In this document: piece after piece, positions 9,015 through 17,493 of the stretch | Layout of the letters: the number at the start of each line of letters is the position of its first letter | How positions within the stretch are numbered: position 1 is the stretch's first letter | NCBI GenBank assembly: GCA_018003315.1 | Contig: JAGNEJ010000023.1 | Span: forward strand, 1 to 57,905 | Length of the DNA stretch: 57,905 bases | Reading direction: 5' to 3' | From: Verrucomicrobiales bacterium | GTDB taxonomy: Bacteria > Verrucomicrobiota > Verrucomicrobiia > Verrucomicrobiales > V1-33 | The notes under the pieces: model-generated | Seen by the model: only the letters and a program-made list of their open reading frames with translations | What the model was told of the DNA's origin: nothing | Database searches by the model: none | Translations under genes and position numbers: made by a program

Positions 9015-9761
9015 TTACCAGATGCGCTCAATGAAGCGGGTGAGCGGGCCTTTCTGGGAATCCGGCACGGTTTTGCGCGTGGATTTTTTCCGCTCGACCT
9101 TTTCAACGGAGGAAGCGTCTGCGAGGCGGATGGATTTGATCTCAATGCGTTTGACGGGCACGTCGTTGGTGTCCACAACGGCGGCGGAGACCTGCTGGAT
9201 CACATCGAGCCCCTGGGCGACTTCGCCGAAGACGGAGTAGCCGCTGTCCAGGCTTTTGGCGGTGCGCAGGGTGATGTAAAACTGGCTGCCGCTGGAAGAT
9301 TTGTCAGGGTTCAGCTTGTCGCTGAGCCGTGCGGCGGCGAGGGAGCCTTTGACGTGCTTGCCTTTGACTTCGGCGGGAATCTTGTAGTCCGGTCCGCCGG
9401 TGCCCCAGTTTACCTTGTTGCCGTCATCGCGGGTCAGGGGATCGCCCGTCTGCACGAGGTAGCCGCGAATGGCGCGGTGGACGGCAAGTCCGTCATAATA
9501 GCCCTGGCTGACGAGTTTTTTGAAGTTGGCAACATGCTTGGGAGCGAGGTCCGGGCGGAGGTGAATGACGACGGTTTCCTTGCTGCCATTGACGTCCACG
9601 ACCATGATGGCGTCGTTGTGGTCGCTGGGGATGGCTTCCGGGGCGCTGGCCGCAGGCGCCTCCGGCGCTGCGGCGGCGGAGTCTCCTTTTTTCAGGGAAG
9701 CACAACTGACGCAGCCGAGTGAGGCGATGGAAAGACAGAGCAGGCGCCGGAGATTCATCAT
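9015..9761 (-). CDS. Cyclophilin-type peptidyl-prolyl isomerase, lipoprotein
   Basis: A 248-residue prolyl isomerase. The N-terminus MMNLRRLLCLSIASLGCVSC is a lipoprotein signal; Cys17 or Cys20 would be lipidated, so the enzyme is membrane-attached in the periplasm. The cyclophilin domain begins near residue 55 (ETVVIHLRPDLAPKHVANF) and includes YYDGLAVHRAIRGYLVQTGD, with Arg in the usual HR.I position, and GSQFYITLRTAKSLDSGYSV. The gene lies convergent to ctaB and just downstream of ygfZ on the same strand. The substrate is unknown; outer-membrane protein folding is likely from location. Confidence 0.9.
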   Translation of the reverse strand: MMNLRRLLCLSIASLGCVSCASLKKGDSAAAAPEAPAASAPEAIPSDHNDAIMVVDVNGSKETVVIHLRPDLAPKHVANFKKLVSQGYYDGLAVHRAIRGYLVQTGDPLTRDDGNKVNWGTGGPDYKIPAEVKGKHVKGSLAAARLSDKLNPDKSSSGSQFYITLRTAKSLDSGYSVFGEVAQGLDVIQQVSAAVVDTNDVPVKRIEIKSIRLADASSVEKVERKKSTRKTVPDSQKGPLTRFIERIW

Positions 9762-9797
9762 GGTAGTGAAAGGATAGCAACGGAACCGAGAGGTCCG

Positions 9798-10682
9798 TCA
9801 AGTGTTTCTGAGTGTGAAGGTGGCGAGAAAATGACCGGGAGCCGGCGCGGCGAAAAACCGGGCGGACGGCGCAATGCAATCGCGCCGGAGATAACCAAGG
9901 GCAACCGTTTTTTGTGCGCTAGCGTGACTTCCCGCGGCGACGCTGGTGAGCACGCCCGCTTCCCTGCATTCGCCGGTGGCGGTGAAGAGTTTCCATCCCG
10001 GTTGCGCCGGTGCGCCGGAGAGGAGTTCGAGGCGCTGCAGCAGGCGGTTGACCCGGCCCACGCTTTTGAGGCGGCTGATGACTTCCTGGCCGATGTAGCA
10101 GCCTTTGTGGTAATCCACGGCGAACTGGTCGAGTCCGGCTTCGGGCGGGAGGATGTCGCCGGACAATTCCGTCCCCCACGCCGGGATGCCGCGGTCGATG
10201 CGCAGCCACTCGGCAGTTTCAGCGGGGATTTCCGGAGCCAGGGCTTTGAGTTCCGCCAGATGTTCTGGGGCGGTCCAGACATCGCATCCTGGTGCCCCGA
10301 GGCGCTGCACGGCCTGGATTTGCCAGCGGGGCGTGACGGGCGGCGGCGCACCGAGAAAATGGAGTTGGCTGGTGGCGTCGGACACATCGGTGATCAGGAC
10401 ATCGTCGGCGATGGCGTATTTTTCCAGCCGGAGGGGCAGGAAATCGCGCAGGGCTGGGGAGGCCGCCACGTAAAAGACGCCATCGTCCTGTTTGGCGATG
10501 GTCACCAGCGCTTCGAGTTTTCCCTTGTGGCTGGTGATGCAGGCCCAGAAGGCGGTGCCGGGTGTGATTTTCCTGACATCATTGGAAACCTGGCCGTTGA
10601 GGTAGCGCAGGCTGTCGGTGCCGGACACTTTCAGGCGTACGCCGCCACTCAGGTCAATCCAGCCGCGAGGCTCTGTGGTCAT
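9798..10682 (-). CDS. ygfZ: YgfZ-type folate-binding protein
   Basis: A 294-residue member of the GcvT/YgfZ family, which uses tetrahydrofolate and helps iron-sulfur enzymes such as MiaB. The family signature KGCYIGQEVISRLKSVG is present near residue 185, with its conserved Cys. ATG 10682 is chosen over the upstream ATG at 10754, since the latter would start inside the last codons of nadC. With 10682, the gene begins 10 bases after the nadC stop, as expected for two genes in one transcript. Confidence 0.88.
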   Translation of the reverse strand: MTTEPRGWIDLSGGVRLKVSGTDSLRYLNGQVSNDVRKITPGTAFWACITSHKGKLEALVTIAKQDDGVFYVAASPALRDFLPLRLEKYAIADDVLITDVSDATSQLHFLGAPPPVTPRWQIQAVQRLGAPGCDVWTAPEHLAELKALAPEIPAETAEWLRIDRGIPAWGTELSGDILPPEAGLDQFAVDYHKGCYIGQEVISRLKSVGRVNRLLQRLELLSGAPAQPGWKLFTATGECREAGVLTSVAAGSHASAQKTVALGYLRRDCIAPSARFFAAPAPGHFLATFTLRNT

Positions 10683-10692
10683 GGAGGAAGCG

Positions 10693-11547
10693 TCAGCGGA
10701 CGGGTTCAAAATCGAGGGAGAGGTCCAGGGCTCGGGCCGAGTGGGTGAGGGCACCGCAGGAAATAAAATCCACGCCGGTGGCGGCGATTTCCGGCAGGCG
10801 TTCCAGGGTCACGCCGCCGCTGGCCTCCAGGGCGACCCGGCCGCCGGTGAGTTCCACGCAGCGCCGCATGTCAGGGAGGCTCATGTTGTCGAGCAAGATA
10901 ACATCGACCCCGCGCAGGGTGAGGAATCCTTCCACGAGGGAAATGCGGTCCGCCTCCAGCTCGACGCGGATGCCCGGCCGGGCGGCGCGGAGGCGGTCGA
11001 TGGCCGCCTGCAATTCCGGCAGGCGGTTTTCCGCCAGCAGGTGGTTGTCCTTCACCATGGCCATGTCGTGCAGACCCATGCGGTGGTTGGTCCCGCCACC
11101 GGCGCGAACAGCGGCCTTTTCGAGCATCCTGAATCCCGGAGTGGTTTTCCGGGTGTCCAGCAGCCGGGCCTTGGCGCTGCCCAGCGCCCTGACATGGCGG
11201 CGGGTCTGCGTCGCGATGCCTGAGAGCCGCTGCAGGAAATTGAGTGCGGTGCGTTCCGCGGTCAGCAGGGACCGGCTGCTTCCGGCCACCTCCAGCACGG
11301 CGTCGTCTTTTTCCAGGCTGGCTCCGTCTGTTTTGATCACATGAACCTGCAGGGTTGCATCCACTTCCAGGAAAACGGCTGCCGCCACGCTGATGCCGGC
11401 CAGCACCCCGGGTTCCCTGGCGACGATGCGTCCACGGCTGACGGCATCGGCGGGAGTAAAGAATTCGGCGGTGACATCGCCAGTGCCGATGTCTTCCTCC
11501 AAGGCCAGCCGGATGAGGGATTGGGTGGTCGGGTCGAGGTCGGTCAT
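10693..11547 (-). CDS. nadC: Nicotinate-nucleotide pyrophosphorylase (carboxylating)
   Basis: Converts quinolinate and PRPP to nicotinate mononucleotide in de novo NAD synthesis; cytoplasmic. Length 284 residues is normal. Signatures include LALEEDIGTGDVTAEF at the N-terminus, ERTALNFLQRLSGIAT, LLDTRKTTPGFRMLEKAAV, GGGTNHRMGLHDMAMVKDNH and the EASGGVTLERLPEIA phosphate-binding loop near the C-terminus. It is the first gene of a pair with ygfZ and diverges from moxR. nadA and nadB are not in the window. Confidence 0.96.
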   Translation of the reverse strand: MTDLDPTTQSLIRLALEEDIGTGDVTAEFFTPADAVSRGRIVAREPGVLAGISVAAAVFLEVDATLQVHVIKTDGASLEKDDAVLEVAGSSRSLLTAERTALNFLQRLSGIATQTRRHVRALGSAKARLLDTRKTTPGFRMLEKAAVRAGGGTNHRMGLHDMAMVKDNHLLAENRLPELQAAIDRLRAARPGIRVELEADRISLVEGFLTLRGVDVILLDNMSLPDMRRCVELTGGRVALEASGGVTLERLPEIAATGVDFISCGALTHSARALDLSLDFEPVR

Positions 11548-11691
11548 GGATGCGGCATGTTTCCCGCACGGCGGGAAGATTCAACCGTGAAGTCAGCAGG
11601 AGGTGGCCGCGGTAATTTTCCCCGCGGGGAAGATTGCGCTTTGCAGACGGCAGGGGCGGGCTAGTCTGGCCGACCATTTTCAATCCTGCCC

Positions 11692-12618
11692 GTGAGAGAA
11701 AAACTAGAAGCCCTCTATCACCGCCTGACCGGAACGGTCCTGGGCGCCGAACGTCCCAGCCAGTTCCTGATGACCGCGCTGCTGGCCAATGGCCACGTGC
11801 TCATTCAGGGAGCGCCGGGGATCGGGAAAACCTCGCTCGCCCAGACGCTGGCGCGGAGCATTGACGGGAGTTTCAGCCGCATTCAATTCACGCCGGATCT
11901 GCTGCCCAGCGACATTCTCGGGTATTCCATCTACAACCAGGCGAGCGGCAAGTTTCAGTTCATCGAGGGGCCGGTGTTTCGCAACATCGTGGTGGCGGAT
12001 GAAATCAACCGCACCTCGCCCCGCATTCAGAGCGCCCTGCTGGAATGCATGAATGAACACCAGGTCACCGTGGATGGAGTGACCCGCGAGCTGGCGGCCC
12101 CGTTCATGGTCATCGCCACGCAGAACAACCTCTATTCCTCCGGCACGTTTCCGCTGCCCGAGCCGCAGCTCGACCGCTTTCTGCTGTCCATCAACATGAC
12201 GCTGCCGGACTTGGAAACGCAAAGCAGCATTCTGCAGCTGCACGCGGCACGGGGAGCGGCTCCGCAGGCGGAAACGCCCCTGCTGCATGCCCGGGACATT
12301 GCCGCCATGCAGCAGCAGGTCCGGCAGGTGGCGGCCAACGACCGCATCTGCCGCTACATTTCCCTGATCTGCGAAAGCCTGCGCAAACAGGAGGGCGGAC
12401 GCGGCAGCCTCTCCGCCCGCGCTTCCATTGCGGTGCTGCGCGCCGCCCAGTCCGCAGCCTTCCTGGCGGGGGCCGGCGCGGTGTATCCTGACCACGTCAA
12501 GACGGTGGTGCCGGCCGTGCTGGCCCACCGGCTTTCCATTCGCGACAGCCGGACGCAGCAGGGCTCGGATGCCGAGCAGGTCATCGCGACGGTGTTGAAA
12601 AATGTTCCCGCCCCCTGA
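11692..12618 (+). CDS. MoxR-family AAA+ ATPase
   Basis: A 308-residue chaperone-like ATPase. Walker A is GAPGIGKTSLAQTLA (~residues 40-54), Walker B is NIVVADEINRTSPRIQSALL, and sensor 1 is FMVIATQNNL. MoxR proteins usually act with VWA-domain partners to mature enzymes or envelope complexes, but no DUF58 or VWA gene adjoins this one. The start is a GTG at 11692. The next gene, prmC, begins about 70 bases after the stop and is probably in the same transcript. Confidence 0.93.
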   Translation: MREKLEALYHRLTGTVLGAERPSQFLMTALLANGHVLIQGAPGIGKTSLAQTLARSIDGSFSRIQFTPDLLPSDILGYSIYNQASGKFQFIEGPVFRNIVVADEINRTSPRIQSALLECMNEHQVTVDGVTRELAAPFMVIATQNNLYSSGTFPLPEPQLDRFLLSINMTLPDLETQSSILQLHAARGAAPQAETPLLHARDIAAMQQQVRQVAANDRICRYISLICESLRKQEGGRGSLSARASIAVLRAAQSAAFLAGAGAVYPDHVKTVVPAVLAHRLSIRDSRTQQGSDAEQVIATVLKNVPAP

Positions 12619-12691
12619 TGAAGCTGACAGGCATGGCCCGGATGCTCCGGCCCGGATTCCAGCGGACCAATGGCTGCCGCGAAATTTTTGC

Positions 12692-13552
12692 ATGAAATCG
12701 GTCCTGCAAACCATCCAGGACGGAACGGCCTATCTGGAAAAGCGCGACGTGGAAAGCCCGCGTCTGAACATGGAACACCTGCTGGCCCATGTGCTTGGCT
12801 GCAAGCGCATGCAGCTCTACCTCTGGTTCGACCGGCCGCTGACCGAGGCGGAACTCGCACCCCTGCGCGAGCTGACACTGCGGCGCGGACGACGCGAGCC
12901 CCTGCAGCACCTGCTCGGAACGGTGGAATTCATGCGCCGGGAATTTCTCTGCGATGCCCGGGCGTTGATCCCGCGTCCGGAAACCGAGGAACTTTGTGAA
13001 ATCCTAACCGCTGCAGCGAAGGATGCCGCCCCTCCGCGAAGCGTGCTCGACATGGGAACCGGCTCGGGAGTCATCGGCCTGTCGCTCGCGCTGGCCTGGC
13101 CGGAAGCGGCGGCAACCCTGGCGGATGTTTCAGAGCAGGCACTCGCGCTGGCCCGTGAAAATTCCGTCCGCCTCAGCATTCCTCCGGAACGGTTGCGCTT
13201 TGTGCAGACCGATCTCTTTTCCGCACTGGATGCGGAAACATTCGAGCTGGTCGTGGCCAATCTCCCCTACATCGCACCGGAGGAAATCCCCACCCTGTCT
13301 GAGGAAGTCCAGCGCGATCCCCGCCTGGCATTGGACGGCGGCGGAGCGGCAGGGACCGAACTCATGGAACGCTTCATTTCCCAGCTTCCCCGGCATCTGA
13401 GTCCAGGCGGACGGGTGGCCATGGAAATTGGCCACGGGCAGGCAGCGCGGCTCACGGACTGCCTCACCCAGCACGGGCTGAAAGATGTCCGGGCAGCGGC
13501 GGATGCCGCCGGGCTGGAGCGATTTGTATTTGCCACTGCTCCGGTGGCGTGA
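12692..13552 (+). CDS. prmC: Release factor glutamine methyltransferase
   Basis: Methylates the GGQ glutamine of release factors RF1 and RF2. The AdoMet-binding motif VLDMGTGSGVIGLSLA is near residue 118. The active motif is NLPYIAPEEIPTL, in place of the commoner NPPY, a known variant. The N-terminal helical domain starts MKSVLQTIQDGTAYLEKRDV, which matches the family's usual start, so I use ATG 12692, not the upstream ATG at 12602 that overlaps moxR. The gene is followed 33 bases later by murA. Confidence 0.93.
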   Translation: MKSVLQTIQDGTAYLEKRDVESPRLNMEHLLAHVLGCKRMQLYLWFDRPLTEAELAPLRELTLRRGRREPLQHLLGTVEFMRREFLCDARALIPRPETEELCEILTAAAKDAAPPRSVLDMGTGSGVIGLSLALAWPEAAATLADVSEQALALARENSVRLSIPPERLRFVQTDLFSALDAETFELVVANLPYIAPEEIPTLSEEVQRDPRLALDGGGAAGTELMERFISQLPRHLSPGGRVAMEIGHGQAARLTDCLTQHGLKDVRAAADAAGLERFVFATAPVA

Positions 13553-13585
13553 CAGAAACTCCCTCCCCCATTTTTAATTCCACCC

Positions 13586-14848
13586 ATGCAAAAGCTCATT
13601 GTTCACGGCGGACGGCCTCTGGAAGGCAGCGTGCAGATCAGCGGATCGAAAAACTCCTCCCTGCCCATCCTGGCCGCCACGCTGCTGACCCGCGACACCT
13701 GCCGCATCAGCCGCGTGCCGGATCTGAGCGACACCAACTACATGCTGCAAATCCTGCAGAATCTGGGTGCGGAGGTGGAGCGCCACAGCGGCACCGTCAT
13801 TGTCAGGGCGGACAAGATCCGCAGCGACGCCCCCTACGATCTGGTGCGCAAAATGCGCGCTTCCATTTGTGTCATGGGACCGCTGCTGGGCCGACTGGAT
13901 GAAGCCAGCGTCTCGCTGCCCGGAGGCTGCGTCATTGGCGACCGCCCGGTGGACCTGCACTTGCGCGGCCTCGCAGAACTCGGGGCGGATGTGAATGTCT
14001 CCGGGGGAAACATCGTCATTCGCGGCCAGGGCAGGCTGCGAGGCCGGGAAATCAACATGCGGGGCAAGCACGGCTCCACCGTTCTGGGCACCGACAATCT
14101 GCTGATGGCCGCCGTCCTGACGCCCGGCACCACCATCATTGAAGGAGCCGCTGCCGAACCGGAGGTCCTGGATCTGGCCAACTTTCTCATTAAAATGGGC
14201 GCCCGCATCGAGGGAGCCGGCAGCCGCACCATCACCATCGAAGGCGTGAAGGAACTCCAGGGGGCCGACCACGAAGTCATTCCCGACCGCATCGAGGCCG
14301 GCACTTTTCTGGTTGCCGGAGCGCTGGCAGGCAAAAAGATCACCATCAAAAAAGCCTGCCGCGAACACCTCACGGCAGTGACCGGCCTGCTGCGGCACTG
14401 CGGCTATCCGGTGACCTTCCGGGGTGATTCGATCACCATTTCGCAGAGCACGGCCCCCCACGGGGGGGAAATTCGCACCGAACCCTATCCTGGATTTCCC
14501 ACTGACATGCAGGCCCAATTCTGTGCGTTGTTTGCCACGGTTCCGGGGATTTCCGTCATCACGGAAACGATCTTCCCGCAGCGCTTCATGCACGTTGCGG
14601 AACTCAACCGGATGGGAGCGGACATCAAGCTGGAAGGCCCCACGGCCGTCATCCGCGGCGTGGAGCGGCTGAGCGGGGCGCCGGTGATGGCCAGCGATCT
14701 CCGCGCCTCCGCGGCACTGGTGCTGGCGGCCCTGGGTGCCGCGGGCTCCACGGAGATTCACCGCCTCTATCACATTGACCGCGGCTACGAGCACATCGAC
14801 GACAAACTGCGTGCGCTCGGTGCCCGCATGGAGCGGGTGCGCGGGTAA
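13586..14848 (+). CDS. murA: UDP-GlcNAc 1-carboxyvinyltransferase
   Basis: Catalyses the first committed step of peptidoglycan synthesis, enolpyruvyl transfer from PEP to UDP-GlcNAc. Length 420 residues is typical. The N-terminus carries GSKNSSLPILAATLLT, with the substrate Lys/Asn pair. C115 in SLPGGCVIGDRP is the catalytic cysteine and target of fosfomycin, so sensitivity is predicted. The C-terminus has DLRASAALVLAALGA. It is likely co-transcribed with prmC. A long open frame on the reverse strand (13574-15016) is a shadow. Confidence 0.97.
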   Translation: MQKLIVHGGRPLEGSVQISGSKNSSLPILAATLLTRDTCRISRVPDLSDTNYMLQILQNLGAEVERHSGTVIVRADKIRSDAPYDLVRKMRASICVMGPLLGRLDEASVSLPGGCVIGDRPVDLHLRGLAELGADVNVSGGNIVIRGQGRLRGREINMRGKHGSTVLGTDNLLMAAVLTPGTTIIEGAAAEPEVLDLANFLIKMGARIEGAGSRTITIEGVKELQGADHEVIPDRIEAGTFLVAGALAGKKITIKKACREHLTAVTGLLRHCGYPVTFRGDSITISQSTAPHGGEIRTEPYPGFPTDMQAQFCALFATVPGISVITETIFPQRFMHVAELNRMGADIKLEGPTAVIRGVERLSGAPVMASDLRASAALVLAALGAAGSTEIHRLYHIDRGYEHIDDKLRALGARMERVRG

Positions 14849-14876
14849 CTGCCCGTCTGCAGCCGGCGGCGGGGGC

Positions 14877-15653
14877 TCAGGCTGGCAGGATGGACGGCGG
14901 ATAATCCACACGGACGAGGCAGAGTCCCGCCGCAGGGGCCAGGTGGGTGGATTTCGGGCCGCCGGGATTTTGCAGAAATTGGCGCAGGGAGGAAAGGGGC
15001 TCGCGTCCCTGGGCAATGCGCACCTGGGTTCCGGTCAGCAGGCGGACCATTTTATAAAGGAAGCCTTCGCCGTGATAGGTAATTGTTAGGAAAGCCCCCG
15101 TCGTCTCCGGACGGACAGTCCAGAGGCTGCGCACCGCATAGTCAGGCACGGAGGGATCATCCCCGCGGCGGCGGGCGGCGAACGCGGAGAAATCGTGACG
15201 CCCCTCCATTTCCCGGCAACAGGCAGTGAGGATGCCAAGGTCGATGGGATGCGGAACATGCCAGGCGCGGCCAAATTCCAGCGGAGGCAGCACCGGGGCG
15301 GTGCAGATGCGGTAGGCGTAGGTTTTGCCAGTGGCGTCAAAACGGGCATGGAACTGCGGGGGCATTTCCGCGCAGCGGAGGACGCGCAGGGTGGGCGGCA
15401 GATTGGCATTGAGGGCATTGCGCCACATCGCGGCATCCAGGCGGCAGGCGGGCGGAGCATCGAAATGGGCGGTTTGCGCCAGGGCATGGACCCCGGCGTC
15501 GGTGCGTCCGGAACTGTGGATGCGGGTTCCGGGACATTTCAGAATGCGGGCCAGCGCGGCCTCCAGCACGTCCTGGATGGTGTTTCCCCGCGGCTGGCTC
15601 TGCCACCCGGCAAACCCGCTTCCGTCGTAGGAAATGGTGAGCATCCAGCGCAC
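14877..15653 (-). CDS. truA: tRNA pseudouridine synthase A
   Basis: Forms pseudouridine at positions 38-40 of the tRNA anticodon arm. The N-terminal SYDGSGFAGWQSQPRGNTIQ and the catalytic-aspartate motif SSGRTDAGVHALAQTAHF (Asp ~52) are clear, and the C-terminal FLYKMVRLLTGTQVRIAQG is present. It is 258 residues, normal size. It sits last in a minus-strand run yicC-gmk-truA, 12 bases after gmk, probably one operon. Confidence 0.96.
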   Translation of the reverse strand: MRWMLTISYDGSGFAGWQSQPRGNTIQDVLEAALARILKCPGTRIHSSGRTDAGVHALAQTAHFDAPPACRLDAAMWRNALNANLPPTLRVLRCAEMPPQFHARFDATGKTYAYRICTAPVLPPLEFGRAWHVPHPIDLGILTACCREMEGRHDFSAFAARRRGDDPSVPDYAVRSLWTVRPETTGAFLTITYHGEGFLYKMVRLLTGTQVRIAQGREPLSSLRQFLQNPGGPKSTHLAPAAGLCLVRVDYPPSILPA

Positions 15654-15665
15654 GGGAGCGGGCGG

Positions 15666-16292
15666 CTAGATGGTGTCCGCCCCGGCAGCCACCAGGCGGG
15701 ATGCGCGCAGCCGCTCTGCCGCGAGGATGTGCTGGAGGGCGCGGAGGTCATCTTCCCGGGTGCCGCTGACAATGGCATAGTCATATTCCCGCCAGTGGCG
15801 CATTTCTTCGCGGGCATTGCGCAGCCGCGTGTCAATCTGCTGGGGCGTTTCAGACCGGCGTGCAGCCAGCCGCCGGCGGAATTCCTCCGCATCCGGCGGG
15901 AGGAGGAAAACGTCCATCAGCGAACGGCAGATTTCGGGATCCTGACAGGCGCGCAGCATCGCCGCTCCCTGGGTGTCGAGGTCCATGATGACATCTTCCC
16001 CCCGGTGCAAACGCGGGAGGACTTCGCTCTTCAACGTGCCGTAGTGGCGTCCGTGGACGAGGGCGTGTTCCAGGAATTCACCCGCTTCGACGCGGCGCAG
16101 AAACGCTGCCTCCTCCAGGAAAAAGTAGTCCTGACCGTGGACTTCCCCGTCGCGCCGGGCCCGGGTGGTGCAGGACACCGAATAGTAGCCTCCCCCGGCG
16201 GCGCTGGCTCCGCGGCACAGGGTGGTCTTGCCCGACCCGCTCGGGCCGGATACCACGCACAGCACTCCCATTCGCTTGTTCTGCAGAATCAT
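15666..16292 (-). CDS. gmk: Guanylate kinase
   Basis: Phosphorylates GMP to GDP with ATP. The P-loop is VVSGPSGSGKTTLCRG (residues ~13-28). The GMP-binding segment is YYSVSCTTRARRDGEVHGQD and the following YFFLEEAAFLRRVEAGEFLE. Length 208 is typical. Start ATG 16292 follows yicC by 8 bases; yicC-gmk is a widely conserved pair. An alternative start is Met8 (MGVLCVVSGP). Confidence 0.96.
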   Translation of the reverse strand: MILQNKRMGVLCVVSGPSGSGKTTLCRGASAAGGGYYSVSCTTRARRDGEVHGQDYFFLEEAAFLRRVEAGEFLEHALVHGRHYGTLKSEVLPRLHRGEDVIMDLDTQGAAMLRACQDPEICRSLMDVFLLPPDAEEFRRRLAARRSETPQQIDTRLRNAREEMRHWREYDYAIVSGTREDDLRALQHILAAERLRASRLVAAGADTI

Positions 16293-16300
16293 GCGTTTTG

Positions 16301-17179
16301 CTATTCGACGTTTTGCACCTGCTCCCGAATGCGCTCCACTTCCGTTTTTCCCGCGACCACAAGATGGGCGATGGCGGTGCTGTTGGCCTTTGATCCGATG
16401 GTGTTCATTTCCCGGTTCATTTCCTGGGCGAGAAAATCCATGGCCCGCCCGGGCGCATCCGGGCTTTTGAGCAGGCGGGAAAATTCATCCAGATGCCCCG
16501 CAAGACGCGCGGTTTCCTCGGAAATGTCGCAGCGGTCCGCATGCAGGGCGAGCTCCTTGACGATGCGGTCGTCGTGAAGGGGAATGGGCAGCCCGGCCTC
16601 TTCCAGGCGGCGGCGCAGGGCTTCGCGGTGGTTTTTGAGCACCTCCGGAGCCTCGGCGACGATGGCCTTGAGCGTGGCGCGGATCTGTTTGAGTCGAGTT
16701 TCGAGGTCCTTGCGCAGATGGGCGCCTTCCCGCTCCCGGCTGCGGGTGAAGTGGTCCATCGCTTTTTGCAGAGTTGCTTCGAGCAGCGGCCAGACCTCCA
16801 GGGGCTTTTTCTCCGCGTCGCCAACCTGAAACACTCCAGGGGCGCGCAGCAGGTCCATGGGAGTGACTTCTCCGTTGAGTCTCAACTCCTTTGCCAGGGC
16901 GCGGAGTGCCTCGCAGTATTGGCGGGCGAGTTGGCGGTCCACCCGCAGCGCAGCCGCGGCGGCGGCGGCTGTCTCCTCCATCTGCACCTGCACCTGCACC
17001 CGGCCGCGGCTCACGCCGCCCGCCACCAATTTACGCGCATCCAACTCCAGCCCCGACCAGTCGCGCGGCAGGTTCACCACAATGTCACTCTGCTTGCGGT
17101 TCACCGAGGTGATTTCCACGGTGATCCGGAGTGCGGCGGTGCGGGATTCGCCGCGACCATAACCAGTCATGCTTTTCAT
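16301..17179 (-). CDS. yicC: YicC-family endoribonuclease
   Basis: A 292-residue protein of the YicC/YloC family, which has been reported to degrade RNA. The family start MKSMTGYGRGESRT fixes the start at 17179. The C-terminal signature RAMDFLAQEMNREMNTIGSK and the end EVERIREQVQNVE are canonical. It is the first gene of the yicC-gmk-truA run and diverges from lptD across a 314-base gap. Confidence 0.94.
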   Translation of the reverse strand: MKSMTGYGRGESRTAALRITVEITSVNRKQSDIVVNLPRDWSGLELDARKLVAGGVSRGRVQVQVQMEETAAAAAAALRVDRQLARQYCEALRALAKELRLNGEVTPMDLLRAPGVFQVGDAEKKPLEVWPLLEATLQKAMDHFTRSREREGAHLRKDLETRLKQIRATLKAIVAEAPEVLKNHREALRRRLEEAGLPIPLHDDRIVKELALHADRCDISEETARLAGHLDEFSRLLKSPDAPGRAMDFLAQEMNREMNTIGSKANSTAIAHLVVAGKTEVERIREQVQNVE

Positions 17180-17284
17180 GACCCCGAATAAGGACCGCAC
17201 GCCCCGGCTGACAATCGGAAAAACCACCATGCGCTCCCTTCATTGGCATGGCGCTGCCATCTGGCGGTAAAACCGGCACCTTGT

Positions 17285-17325
17285 GGAAATTCTGCCAGCC
17301 GGGGATTTTGCCGGCTGGAATTTCC
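17285..17325. repeat. 41-base interrupted palindrome upstream of lptD
   Basis: GGAAATT (17285-17291), CCAGCCGG (17295-17302), an 8-base centre, CCGGCTGG (17311-17318) and AATTTCC (17319-17325): 15 paired bases, broken only by a 3-base bulge. It lies between yicC and lptD, which diverge. An A-run, not a T-run, follows on the plus strand, so it is not an intrinsic terminator for either side. Confidence 0.6.
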
Positions 17326-17493
17326 CAAAAAAATAACAAACTTGGCTGTTGAAATCCTTTACACCCCCAAGGGCTTGCTGCTACCTTTTCCGCGGACGTT
17401 TCGGCAATCCCGCCATTGCAATTTTCCCAACGCCAGATAAATCTCGCCTGACTGGACATGCAGGATGTCCCGGCTCCGACCTTTTCCGCCACG

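Noticed and set aside
13574-15016. Open frame of 480 codons on the minus strand
   Set aside because: Antisense to murA and part of truA; no recognisable domain.
17285-17325. Intrinsic terminator
   Set aside because: There is no T-run after the stem on either transcribed strand.
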